From: Trichoderma breve
Taxonomy: Eukaryota > Ascomycota > Sordariomycetes > Hypocreales > Hypocreaceae
DNA length: 64,000 bases
Assembly: GCF_028502605.1 (NCBI RefSeq)
Contig: NC_079236.1
Span: 124,001-188,000, forward strand
Reading direction: 5' to 3'
Under the pieces are notes generated by a model that was given only the letters and a program-made list of their open reading frames with translations, ran no database searches and was not told where the DNA came from. Both the position numbers and the translations under genes were made by a program. Of the stretch, positions 1 through 10,357 are shown one piece after another; positions within the stretch are counted from its first letter, which is position 1, and every line of letters starts with the position of its first letter.

Positions 1-391
1 TTGTTTGACATTATGTGGTTGTTGCCTCATCTATTTCCCCAAACGGCCAGCACCTGGTAACCCTCAGAGCAAATACTTACGTCAATCCATCTTAAAATAA
101 CTATGTACGGTCCTGTCTCTGTTTATTCAACCGCTGCATAACGGGTCGGGCTTGGTCTCCCACTCGGAATGAAGTGGGAGTGGGAAAGTGACTTTTACTC
201 GGGCAGCATTTTTCTTGTGTGATGTATTTATATAGTTAACACTACCCGCTCATTTGTAGCAATATCAGTTTCCGGACAATCTCATTCTGAGCCAAGGCGT
301 ATTCACTGCTCCTTCCAGCTCTTTCAACCGTATCTCTATTCTCATTACCGTCTGCCTCCAATATCCATTACACACGTTCACATTCTTGACA
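1..391. other. Left-edge non-coding stretch
   Basis: No gene is supported here. It contains the presumed promoter and leader of the dehalogenase-like gene that starts at 392. The last 130 bases are pyrimidine-rich, as is usual for fungal leaders. Confidence 0.5.
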
Positions 392-1297
392 ATGGCGTAT
401 GACTCTTCGCAGCTTATTTCTGCCGAGTTTCCTTTTGAGAAACAGAAAGTAGAGATCCTGGGCAGCCATATTGCATATGTTGACGTTGGCGCTTCTGAGG
501 GATCTGCCACTATCTTTTTGCATGGCAATCCAACATCATCCTATGTGTGGCGCAACATCATTCCCCATGTCTGTGACAAGAGTCGCTGCATTGCACCGGA
601 CTTGATAGGATTTGGCGACTCAGATAAGGTCGCTGGGCTTGAGTACAAGATTGCAGACCACCAGCGGTACTTGGATGCCTTTCTAGATGCTGTTTTACCT
701 ACCGAAAAAGTCACTCTTGTTCTCCACGACTGGGGTTCAGCACTCGGCTTTGACTGGGCACGTCGCCATCAAGATCGAGTTACCGGGCTCTCTTTTTTTG
801 AGTTCGTTCTTCCTGCACCGAGCTGGGATGTGTTTCCGCCAGCTGTCGCGGAAAACTTCATACCATTTCGTGATCCTAAACTTGGGCGGGAGTTGCTTAT
901 CAACCAAAACGTTTTCGTTGAAAAGGTTTTGCCTCTCAATGTTTTGCGCAAGCTATCCGAGGAAGAGATGAAACAGTATCGTCGCCCATTCCTTCAACTG
1001 GAGTCACGCGAGCCACTCTGGCGGTTCCCTAATGAGATTCCGATCGAGGGACATCCTGCTGATGTGTGGGAGAAGGTCACTAAGTATATAGATTGGCTAT
1101 CCCATACTGACATTCCGAAGCTCTTCTTTTGGGCCGAACCAGCTGTTGTTATTACAAAGGATACGGTGGAAAATTTTGTCAAAAAGCTACACAACACAAA
1201 AATTGTGCATCTTGGACCTGGTCTCCATTATTTCCAGGAGGATTATCCGCATACCATTGGTCGTGAAATTGCGCAGTGGCTACCACAGCAGAAGTGA
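392..1297 (+). CDS. Haloalkane dehalogenase-like alpha/beta hydrolase
   Basis: This is a single-exon gene for 301 residues. Haloalkane dehalogenases split carbon-halogen bonds hydrolytically and give an alcohol, a halide and a proton. The full catalytic set of the DhaA/LinB type is visible: HGNPTSS near residues 44-50 with the halide-binding Asn46, HDWGSALGF with nucleophile Asp113 and halide-binding Trp114, a candidate catalytic acid Glu137 in FFEFVLP, and the base His279 in GLHYF. Length is normal for the family. The first ATG in frame is at 392 (context ACAATGG). No signal peptide is seen, so it is probably cytosolic. Activity on a halogenated substrate is inferred. The family is best known from bacteria, and the lack of introns fits gene transfer but does not prove it. 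A general hydrolase or epoxide-hydrolase role is a weaker alternative. Confidence 0.85.
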   Translation: MAYDSSQLISAEFPFEKQKVEILGSHIAYVDVGASEGSATIFLHGNPTSSYVWRNIIPHVCDKSRCIAPDLIGFGDSDKVAGLEYKIADHQRYLDAFLDAVLPTEKVTLVLHDWGSALGFDWARRHQDRVTGLSFFEFVLPAPSWDVFPPAVAENFIPFRDPKLGRELLINQNVFVEKVLPLNVLRKLSEEEMKQYRRPFLQLESREPLWRFPNEIPIEGHPADVWEKVTKYIDWLSHTDIPKLFFWAEPAVVITKDTVENFVKKLHNTKIVHLGPGLHYFQEDYPHTIGREIAQWLPQQK

Positions 1298-2216
1298 GAA
1301 TAGCGAGCTACCTGAAGATTAGAAGTAGTATGCTAAATTATATAACCTCGTATTTTTGTGCTTGCAAATATTGTTTTATCGTCATTGTGATGTCTCACAG
1401 CATCTTGTAAAGCCATATTTACCAGAGGGTTAGCTGTTGTTATACTTTGAAAGCAGCTATAGGTCGCATTAAAGGGGAATTTTAGTGTAGAATATGCGAT
1501 CGGCTATGATATACTAATCTCGCCGGCGGCTCAGGCCGCTATTAATGTCTACTAGATCTTCAGCAGCGGACAACTTCACCATGAGCACAGCCTGCATCAC
1601 ATGTACTGATAATTGCGCCTACACTGCACAATAAAGCAGAAATAACGAATTAAAAACCCTGACTGGAGATATTTAAGGGAAATCGCAGCTGGGGAACATA
1701 GGCTGCACGATTGAGGCACTTCGCGATGTCTGTGATACGAGATCCAACGGTGAAGCATGAATAATGCTATATCGCAGTGGTTATAGAGAGCAATTCTCAT
1801 CCATTTCCCTATAACCGGATTGCGTCTAGTAGCTCTGCCAAAAGACATCCCCAATACGATTGTTGTAATGGATCAGGGTCTAGTGCCTCTCGAGCATCAT
1901 TTTATATTTACACCATCTGAGTGAGAAGATTTTAATATTTATGCAGTAAATGGTTTGAAGCTTGGGTGATAGAGAAAGGTGAGGAGGTACTTCTAGATTG
2001 AACCACGATACTTGGGCGACATCGAACCAAACACTTGAACTGGCCGTACTTAATACCCAGCCTTGTATTCATAGTTAACATCATAGAATGAGAAGTTCAA
2101 GGCGCTATCCTCCTACACCATTGCACTGAAATTAAAACAGAAGTAACAGTGTTGCATTGTTCAGATCAAGCTATAAACTGCCGCGATAAAGATGATACCA
2201 TATCCAAAGCTTGTTT
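1298..2216. other. Intergenic region between convergent genes
   Basis: The flanking genes point towards each other, so this holds two 3' ends. I see no supported gene, repeat or RNA in it. Confidence 0.5.
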
Positions 2217-3071
2217 TCAGAGCATTTGGAGGAACTGTATGATGGCATCGGCTACCTCCTTGGGCTTCTCAGCCGGGATTAAATGGCCTGAGCCCTCTAC
2301 TACAACCAGACTCGCCCTGCCACCTGGCATATCATTGATCTTATCCCTGATATCAGTTTTCATTCTCTCAACAGGTTCAAGTATATCCTTATCTCCCGCA
2401 AGAACCACAACCGGGACATCAACATGTTCGAAGAGATTAGTGATGTCGTCTTCCATACCATAGGCCGGCCATGCATATTTCGCCCACTTGTTCCCACGGA
2501 CCATGTCTTCGGCTACCGCCTTGATAACCTCGTCCGTCAAGTTCCCTGGTGCCGAAAGAACGGTGCGAATAACACCCTCTGCATTTTCCATGTTATCAAA
2601 TGCATGTACTTGGGCGTCTTTCATGTTAGGATCTGGCAAATGAACTGGACCGGGGGGTGCGGGCCCGACAAGAGCCAGGCCTTTTAATACGCCCGCAGGC
2701 AGAAGATGCCTTCCAGCAATTGCCATTGATACCTTGCCTCCCATTGAGTGCCCAACAAGCACAACGGATTTCAGATTCAATTCTTTGATGATAAACTCCA
2801 CGTCGGACGCGAAGTCAGTAACCTTGTAAGCCGTAGGCTCATCAGGTCCCGTAGATGCACCCCAACCGCGAAGGCTGACACCAATGGTTGGATAAGACGG
2901 TGACAAGGTCTCAATGACCGACCGAAAACTCTTTGAAGAACCTCCCCAAATATGGAGGAAGATCAGAGATGGGGTGTTCTCATCAACGCTGCCAGTCGGC
3001 ACGGTTAGCGAGAGCTCGATCTCAACATCGCTGCTGACTCTAATAAACTTAAATGTAGTAATTGATGCCAT
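2217..3071 (-). CDS. Alpha/beta hydrolase (AB hydrolase-1 family)
   Basis: A single-exon gene for 284 residues. The fold is recognisable from the nucleophile elbow GHSMGG (Ser109), an acid candidate in AGDKDI (Asp227 or Asp229) and the base in EGSGHL (His263). The RGWG stretch at 68-71 fits the usual oxyanion and cap region of small esterases, chloroperoxidase-like and lactonase-like hydrolases. The frame is open upstream to 3158, but the first 29 residues look like translated leader; the ATG at 3071 is followed by a normal fold start. The substrate cannot be read from the sequence. There is no signal peptide, so it is probably cytosolic. Confidence 0.82.
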   Translation of the reverse strand: MASITTFKFIRVSSDVEIELSLTVPTGSVDENTPSLIFLHIWGGSSKSFRSVIETLSPSYPTIGVSLRGWGASTGPDEPTAYKVTDFASDVEFIIKELNLKSVVLVGHSMGGKVSMAIAGRHLLPAGVLKGLALVGPAPPGPVHLPDPNMKDAQVHAFDNMENAEGVIRTVLSAPGNLTDEVIKAVAEDMVRGNKWAKYAWPAYGMEDDITNLFEHVDVPVVVLAGDKDILEPVERMKTDIRDKINDMPGGRASLVVVEGSGHLIPAEKPKEVADAIIQFLQML

Positions 3072-3755
3072 GTCAAAAGCTGAAGAAAAAGAAATTGTGT
3101 GAGTTATCGTAAAACGTTTATCAATGAGAAGTCGTATATGAGTAGAAGTTGATCTCAATCCTGATGCTTTGAGAATACTTTTGCATTTCAGAGAGCATCA
3201 TCTTGTTTTATATATCAGGGGCGGTATAACGATGAGTTAAAACGTCCGAGACAACTCGTCATAATCCAGCCCATACCTTCTTTAAATCACGATGACTCAT
3301 GTGGGAGACCGAATTAATTGCTTCAATGAATAGTTTCATCCCTTTTGTTTACAAAGTGTTGAGCTTGGAGTAATACATTGATTGCCTTCGGTTGTCTGGA
3401 GGAAACCTTGCTTTCCCCTAACAGGCTTAGTTTCCGCTCTGAAGCCAACAGACCATTGTCATTCTCTCCGATTAGCCCAAGAGTCGCAAAACATCTCATA
3501 TCCACGGTGGCTACAGTTGGAAAATATGATTCCTAGAACCGAGAGCCAAGAAATAGAAAAGTCCTGAGAAATTGTTCTGGCTAGCTTGTTGATAGCTGAT
3601 GTGATGCAATATCTCGAGAACAACATCTGGAACCGAGCCTCACGACGCGGACGCGTTCAGCATCACGCTAGTGGGCGAAAGCGACATGCACGACAGCGTA
3701 GATGGCCAATAACATATCCTTGGTTAATTGGATGCTCTCCATAACCCGCTTCGTT
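3072..3755. other. Intergenic region
   Basis: This holds the promoter of the hydrolase to the left, including a TATA-like box at 3206-3214, and the 3' flank of the alkyltransferase gene. Small open frames here show no recognisable protein. Confidence 0.5.
3206..3214 (-). promoter_or_regulatory. TATA-like box of the hydrolase gene
   Basis: On the minus strand it reads TATATAAAA, about 135 bases upstream of the ATG at 3071. Function is inferred from position and sequence only. Confidence 0.4.
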
Positions 3756-4259
3756 TTAACTCGTCGATTTGATGCCATCGCGAATGGTATCTATGTTCCA
3801 CGGCCCGTCCCAAAGTACCTTCTTTCGATTCACAACCATGCCCTTGCCATCGATTTGGACTCCCTCGTCGTGTAAAATTTGTATCTTTAGACTAAGCTTA
3901 GTGCCAGCAGGTTGGGCTGGCGATATCTTTGGCCCGCGAGGCTTACTCTGGTGTGCAGCTCCCTGAACAAGTCCATCTTTCGATCTTTTGAAGTTCTTTT
4001 TATCGATGCTCTCACCATCAAATCCCGTTATGAAACCGCTGCTGCCCACACACCTATGGCAAGGGATTTCCGGCGCAAACGGGTTGTTGCGTAGAGCATT
4101 GCCGACTGCTCGGGGAGAAGTCTTGAGCACGCGCGCGATGGCGCCGTAAGTGGTTACACGACCTTTTGGGATTTGAAGTAATAGTGCATAGACCTTTTCT
4201 TGAAATTGAGTGACCGACTGAGTCTTTGTAGTTGAAGCACTGAGTGTATCCCTCGCCAT
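3756..4259 (-). CDS. O6-alkylguanine-DNA alkyltransferase (MGMT family)
   Basis: A single-exon gene for 167 residues. These suicide enzymes move an alkyl group from O6-alkylguanine in DNA to a cysteine of the protein. The DNA-binding helix region TYGAIARVLKTSPRAVGNAL (about 37-56) is present, with Arg50 at the arginine-finger position. The active site reads EIPCHRC, with acceptor Cys67, so this is not an alkyltransferase-like protein, in which Trp replaces that Cys. The residue after PCHR is Cys rather than the usual Val. After GFITGF there is a basic, proline-rich insert of roughly 40 residues before the C-terminal helix region. The N-terminal ribonuclease-H-like domain of longer MGMTs is absent. 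Likely nuclear. Confidence 0.85.
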   Translation of the reverse strand: MARDTLSASTTKTQSVTQFQEKVYALLLQIPKGRVTTYGAIARVLKTSPRAVGNALRNNPFAPEIPCHRCVGSSGFITGFDGESIDKKNFKRSKDGLVQGAAHQSKPRGPKISPAQPAGTKLSLKIQILHDEGVQIDGKGMVVNRKKVLWDGPWNIDTIRDGIKSTS

Positions 4260-5786
4260 TGTGTCCTTTTCTTGATATGTATCAATGCACGTCTTACCTA
4301 CCCCTTAGCCGTACATAAAGTAGCTATAAATACGTTCTGAACATTAATAATTTCCTTTAGCCAGGGGCCCGCGTTACGACGTGTCACCAGACTTTGCCCC
4401 AAGTGATTGTTGCCTCCCTGATTAGCATGCCAAATTCACGCTCAAGACTTGAACATTGCAAGTTGTTTCCTCATCTTATTACCGCATTTATGGTTTAGTT
4501 AACTGTGATGACTAAGCGAACAACCTAACGCTACTGCACGGGTTTAGGGAGTATTTGCACTCCTGGCGATATGCTTCTTTACTATCGAAACGTCCCATAT
4601 GCCACCATTCCGAGCATTAACTTATGTAGAAACTACTAATACGCTCCGTACATATAATAGAGATTAGAGATGCGACTCGTTCAATCACATGACTGAGAAT
4701 ATAGCTGCCATGGATGACCTTTTTTTTCACCCTGTTACCTAATCTGCTAATACCGGAATCATTATAGCACTACAGCAATGAGAAAGACAATTGACGTTGA
4801 TGTAAACGACTATCTCGCCGCAACAAGAGTTGAAAAGTTGTTTCTTCAGCTATAAAAAAACGGATGCATAGTGTTTTATGGGACTAAGAGAATATACCCT
4901 CCCCGAGTTCAATCAAATGGCTGCCATAAAATAAAAATTGAAACTCTAGGGTAGCGCGCCTTGTGTTGGCCAAAATTAATATAGAACTGTTAAAAAGTTT
5001 CCTTTCTCGCGTGACACCGAGGCGTTGAATCCTTCATACTGCACATTTCCTGCCTTTATCAACTTTGAGAATCGCCACTGGGACTCTATGTTAATAATCC
5101 TGGGTCTACTTGCATGGCATGGCAAACGCACTGCGATTTCCATTGCCAACTTCTTTATCAGCATGCGTAATCCAAACATCTGATATGGTTGTCATCTATT
5201 ACTGTGGCATTATACAATAACTATTCCTTTAGAACTTGAAGATATATGATTTACTCGATGCTATCTTATACAGTCGGAGATTGGACATGAACGAATCGCC
5301 AGACTTTCAGCAACCTGGTTTCTACCAATCTAGCCTAGATTATGAATTAAGATTTTTATTACTAAGAAACGAGTCCACCTTGCTACCCCACCATTATCTT
5401 CATCGCGTTAGACTGTGGCTTGATTACTCAGTTCTAGTATGATTAATGGAGCCTTCAAAACTCCGAAGAGTCCGCTCCCATGGATACCACGTGCTTGGAT
5501 TGTCAAGTCTTCTCCAAAATGCCCCATACAGCCTTACGAGCTCGGAAACATTAAGAGACTTGCATTCTGTATAATATATCTCAGCCTGACCTTCACACGC
5601 GGTGTATACATCCGATTACTAAGTTTGAGGCTTTCGAATGTCTTTCTTACACTTTCGATTCTAAAATCGGAATATAATCCATTCTGCTATGCTTTCCACG
5701 ATATACGCCAAACCCGTACCACAGTCTATGACAACATATCCGGATCCCACTCCCAGAAAAGAAAAAAGAAAAAAGTGCTCCAAAAT
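4260..5786. other. Long AT-rich intergenic region
   Basis: About 1.5 kb with no supported gene. It is visibly AT-rich with scattered short open frames that match no family I recognise. It precedes a probable pseudogene. Confidence 0.45.
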
Positions 5787-7401
5787 ATGAGTAACGGCGG
5801 CTTTGTATTCATCCAAGAGGAGGGGACTGGTTCACATAAGCCAGTTACCAAATCTCTTATCAAAATGCATGTTATGGACAGAGTGGTGATGCAGAGGCGG
5901 GCCCTCAAGCAGGAACACCGCGATGACGATACAGATGCAACGGAAGGGCAAGTCCATTTTCTCTATCTCTCCCTACAACATAATAAGATTTTGGTAGTTA
6001 ACGTACCTCATAGTGATCAAACTCCATCGTTAGAGCATCGCATTAGTCAGAATGACCTTCGATCTCTTGCTGGAATAGACAATATGCTTCGACTATCAGG
6101 TCTCTCTGTAGAAGTCAATACCCAAACACGATTCCTCTTACACCATTGTAAGTTAAGCACGTGCCTGATATTGCCCAGTGTGCAATGTAACTAAGCCACC
6201 CTAGTCCTGAATCATAGGTCGAAAACCTTGTGTACTGTTACGGCCGAAACTGGATGGCTGAAGTATGCCATTAATGACAATGCTCTATTTAGTACTACTC
6301 TGTATCACTGGGCATCCATAAACTACAGTGCTCTCCCTCCAAAATATCAGTCTGCACAGCATTTGCTAAGACTGAAAGCGGCTGCAATACAAACGCTCGC
6401 TTCGCGCTTGCAGCCGCCCACTGGTGGTGCGAATGGCAACACTGGGATGGTCAGTGACGCAGTGATAGCCACTGTGGCATGCTTGGCAAATATAAATGTT
6501 CGCTGCCCCTTCTGTTGCACGAGATCATAGGACTGAATAATTATCCAGCTCATGTATGGCGATTTGGATGAAGCCGAGATACACTTTCGGGGGCTGAAAG
6601 CTCTTATTAGAGGCTGTAAAGGTGTACTTCATCTTGGATTTGAAGGGCTTGTAGCTCGAATTGTTAGATGGTAGTGTTTCCCGCCCCCTGAACGGTAAAG
6701 CGTATCTAACTCGAGGTAGGACGGACAGTTGCCACTCACAACTGTCGAACCAGGAGTTGTCATTTGACGAAACAAGTCCCTCTTCAGAATTCGTTCACCC
6801 GAAAATTCCTTTGCCAGATGCACAAAGGTTTCACATCCAACCTCACAAGCTCGCAATTATCCATGAGCTGCGCTTAATCGCGAGAGAGTTAATCACCAAC
6901 CCGAAAGACAACATGGCACCGGATAGCCGAGTCGCACTTGGGTTTCGTCTTTTGGCATCGGACAGATCGATTTTGAAGCATGTCCATGGTGTTAACGACT
7001 GTAGTGTTCTGGCCCTCGTAGCTAGAGCCGCGTTGCTCTACTCTCATACGGTATTGAGAGGTGCAAGTCGATCTTCTCGTATCATAAGTACTTCGATTGA
7101 CCAACTGAAGCAGTTGATTGTTTCAGCATTTGTTTCAAAAGGCGACATCTTCGCCAGCCACCCAATTGCGCTAGTCTGGGTACTTTTGGTTGGGGTGATT
7201 GCCTCAGGGAGAGAGAACATCCAAGGAACGTGGTTCAGGTTATGCCTAGAGAAGGCCTGTGGAAGTGATAGCAAGCTTTCTTGGGAAAAGGTTCAGGCGA
7301 CAATTGATGCTCCTAACAACGTATCGCCACAGCCATTCTACTGGATGATTGAAGAGATACCATTGCATCTGCCCTGCATAAACTCTGCAATCTTGTGTTG
7401 A
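5787..7401 (+). pseudogene. Fungal transcription-factor-domain protein, frameshifted
   Basis: The pieces resemble the fungal-specific factors that carry a Fungal_trans_2-type domain and no zinc cluster. Proposed exons are 5787-6147, 6196-6497 and 6549 onwards. The N-terminus has the family's FVFIQEEG and the KMHVM basic segment. The middle has ALFSTTLYHWASINY and ATVACLANIN, then DLDEAEIHFRGLKALI. The frame then stops at 6672-6674 just after ARIVRW. Homologous sequence resumes one frame over and runs to 7401, including FASHPIALVWVLLVG and the FRLCLEKAC region. No intron can join the two frames without losing the conserved part, so a one-base indel near 6669-6675 is the simplest reading. The second intron also has a poor GTTCGC donor. 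A sequencing error would turn this back into an intact gene of about 500 residues. Confidence 0.6.
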
Positions 7402-8127
7402 GATTGATGCTAAGAGTTTAAAAATGGAAGTTTATAGTATTAGGGTTATTTGAGGGGCTGGACACTTATATATCTGGTCTATTTTAATAACTGTAGCTCT
7501 CATACTTATCGGGCAATCATTTCTCATTTCCATCGCCTTCGACGACTCCTTCAATACAAGTTCATTGGCTCTACTCCCAGGCAGGCTGGTCTCTCCTCCA
7601 CCTTTATATCGAAACCTAGCTTCTTTGAGAAGCTGGTGGGGCGTTGCCGACTGGCAGGCCATGCAGAAGCAAATGGTTCCAACATTCTTATAAGCAAATT
7701 GGTAAGCTATCATATAGACTTCAGCTCTGTTCTATTCCAATCGGAGATTCCTCTCCAACTGGCAAAGGAATAAAGGGAAGTGGTGGAGTTCGCTGCGCTT
7801 AACTTTCCCCCACCAATGTCTCGATCTGGCTACATTGTTAGGCGTTAAGAGTTGCATCGGCCTTTGCATCGCTAGAGCATCATGTGTTTGTCATCTCAAA
7901 GCCAATTCCTTCATAACTTCATAGTAGTATTGAGAAGAAGATTTCGAACGTTCGTAACGAAAGCTGCCAGATAAGACTTTTGTTTTGTACTTACATGTTG
8001 CTACATCAAAGATCGGTGGGTCTGCCACTCCTGCCATGAAGTATAAAAGCATAGTAGCTGCAAACCTCTTGCATGGTACTCAGTCTGCATCTTTCTTCTT
8101 CAATTTGTCTTCCAACTCACATCAGCA
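7402..8127. other. Intergenic region upstream of alcohol dehydrogenase
   Basis: No supported gene. The right end holds the dehydrogenase promoter with a TATA box. An open frame at 7450-7773 has no recognisable content. Confidence 0.5.
8042..8049 (+). promoter_or_regulatory. TATA box of the alcohol dehydrogenase gene
   Basis: TATAAAAG lies 79-86 bases upstream of the ATG at 8128 and is followed by a pyrimidine-rich leader. Assigned from sequence and spacing. Confidence 0.55.
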
Positions 8128-9244
8128 ATGTCTGTAACATTCACCGTCTTCAAAGGGTCTCCTTCCAAGAAGATCACTGAGAGCCAGACCACGGTCCCGG
8201 CCTTGCTGAGTGACCAGGTTTTAATAAAAAATACACATTCTGGAGTGTGTGGTACCGATGCGCACTATCTTCACGCAGACATGGTCTTGGGCCATGAAGG
8301 AGTTGGAATTGTTCAAGCCGTGGGCGACGGAGTTAGTCTTGTGAAAGTGTACGTTTTGCTCCCTGCTTGTGATGTTATTGTGATAGATGATCTCACTAAT
8401 GTTGCAGCGGCGACCGAGTTGGATTTGGATACGTCAAAGATGGATGCAAAAAGTGTCAGTACTGCTTGAAAGGCTACAACTGGCACTGCGTTGAAGGCAT
8501 CCGCGGATTCGGTTTCTCCAACTTTGATCAAGGATCGTTTGCGACCCATAGCGTGTGGCCAGAGACACGGCTGGCAATAATACCTGATGAGATCCCCAGC
8601 GTCAACGCAGGCCCATTCATGTGCGCCGGGCAAACCGTCTTCGTCCCATTCTTGCGACAAGGCATAAAGCCCTCAGATTGTATTGGCATTGTTGGCATTG
8701 GCGGCTTGGGCCATCTTGCTATTCAATTTGCAGCAGCCTGGGGCTGCACCGTTGTTGTGTTCTCCAGCTCGGACAACAAAAAACAAGAGGCCCTCGACTT
8801 TGGCGCCACAGAATTCTACAACACTTCGGAATTGAAGGCTGCAGATGTTCCCAAAAAGATTAATCATCTGCTGGTTACCACTAGTGCTGTTCCGGACTGG
8901 AAGCTGTGAGTTTTCACACCACTACAATTGTCGTAATGGTCTTGTTAACTTACACGCCGCTTAGGTACACGGAGCTGATGGCACCATTTGGACACATATA
9001 CCCTCTGACAATTTCAGAAGGCAACCTTGAGTTTCCTTACATGCCAATGATCGGAAAAGAGCTATCAATCCACGGCAGTTGCTCTTCCACTCCCGAGGAG
9101 GTCAAGACAATGCTCCAATTTGTAGTCAAGCACAACATCAAGCCTACCATTGAGCGGTTCCCTATGACATCGGAGGGAATCACGAATGCATTTGAGAGGC
9201 TGGAGAGTGGAAAGCTACGCTACAGGGGTGTGCTGGAGGTCTAA
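8128..9244 (+). CDS. Zinc-dependent medium-chain alcohol dehydrogenase
   Basis: Exons are 8128-8348, 8408-8905 and 8965-9244, giving 332 residues. Both introns are 59 nt (GTACGT...GCAG and GTGAGT...TTAG). The enzyme should interconvert alcohols and aldehydes or ketones with NAD(P). Catalytic-zinc residues appear in CGTDAH (Cys41) and GHEG (His56, Glu57). The structural-zinc loop CKKCQYC...C (Cys87, 90, 93 and 101) is complete. The Rossmann motif reads [13 protein letters not shown]. The short spacing between Cys41 and GHE is like the NADP-dependent cinnamyl-alcohol/YogA-type branch. It lies in tandem with the P450 1.1 kb downstream, which may hint at a shared pathway, but no co-regulation signal was found. 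The substrate is not determined. Confidence 0.9.
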
Positions 9245-10357
9245 GAAATGATAAGCAGAATATTTCTGTAGTAGTAGTCACTATAAAGAGGCCAAGCTGT
9301 CGTTTGAAGATAGAGACATTGACTTGCTCATACTCCGCCTCGAGTGGTATTGTGATATCCACCTTTTACGGAAACAAGCCCTTTGTAAACTAACTGTGTA
9401 TGAACAGAAGAGAAACTAAATGCACACTCGCCAAGACACGAATTGATAACGATGAGCTCTGTTCAAATTCCCCTGACATTTGAAGTCCATTAACTTTAGT
9501 TTACGATTTTGAACCTTGGCTGTGGCAACATCAATAAGATAAGAAGAGGCACCTGTCATTTCCAAGGCCACCCCACTCATGCATGCGGAGTGGTATGGCT
9601 ACGCGTGCTCGTATCCATGCAGTCATATTGTATACAAAGAGAGAGAGAAACGCAAAGATGGCTTAGTTCCCATATGTAGAAGACCAGCAGGTTATTCGAC
9701 AACCTAGTAAGAACTAGTACAATTTACAATACCATGATTCATAGAATAACTCCGGTATTCGATGCACTCTTATGCGACCATTTGCTGGTGAGCTTCAGTG
9801 GAAGCGCGAGTTTCCACAAATCAGTTTGATGACGAGGTAATATTTAAGACCTTACAATTGGGAACCCCTCATGTAAGCATTTGGGATCTTAGACGAAGGA
9901 TATACCCAATCTTGTATCCATTCTCAAGACAAGATTCTACATTGATGATGTCAGCTTCTTGTATCCATTGTCAGATCAAGTGGCTTTGACTCATCGTTCA
10001 GAACTCCGAGAATGTTTGCAATACAAGCCACAAATGCGCAATTGCGCATCTATCAGCAAACTGAGGGAAGGAAAAGTAAAACTGACCTTTTCTTTACGAC
10101 AAAAAGCACTGGTTTGCGCAGCGAGAGCAGTATAAGCGCCAGAGATAAACAGGTATTTCTAATTATCTATGAATACAAACACAGTCTGGGAAGCGCACTG
10201 GTCCGGAACTGCCGTTAACTCTGGTGCACCTTAGCTAATTCGGCCCGATGGCAAAAGCAGCCCAAATTATAAATATGGCTCCTGATATAGCAGCATAAGA
10301 AACAGTTCTTCGTTATGTATCTGATGTCTAGAAAAATCTAGAGTCTGTAGAGATACG
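9245..10357. other. Intergenic region upstream of P450
   Basis: About 1.1 kb with no supported gene. It contains a TATA-like box at 10268-10275 for the P450. Confidence 0.5.
10268..10275 (+). promoter_or_regulatory. TATA box of the P450 gene
   Basis: TATAAATA lies 83-90 bases upstream of the ATG at 10358, a spacing much like that of the TATA box of the neighbouring dehydrogenase. Confidence 0.45.

Noticed and set aside
7450..7773. Open frame of 107 codons after the broken regulator gene
   Set aside because: Low-complexity and basic/aromatic content without a known family; probably chance.
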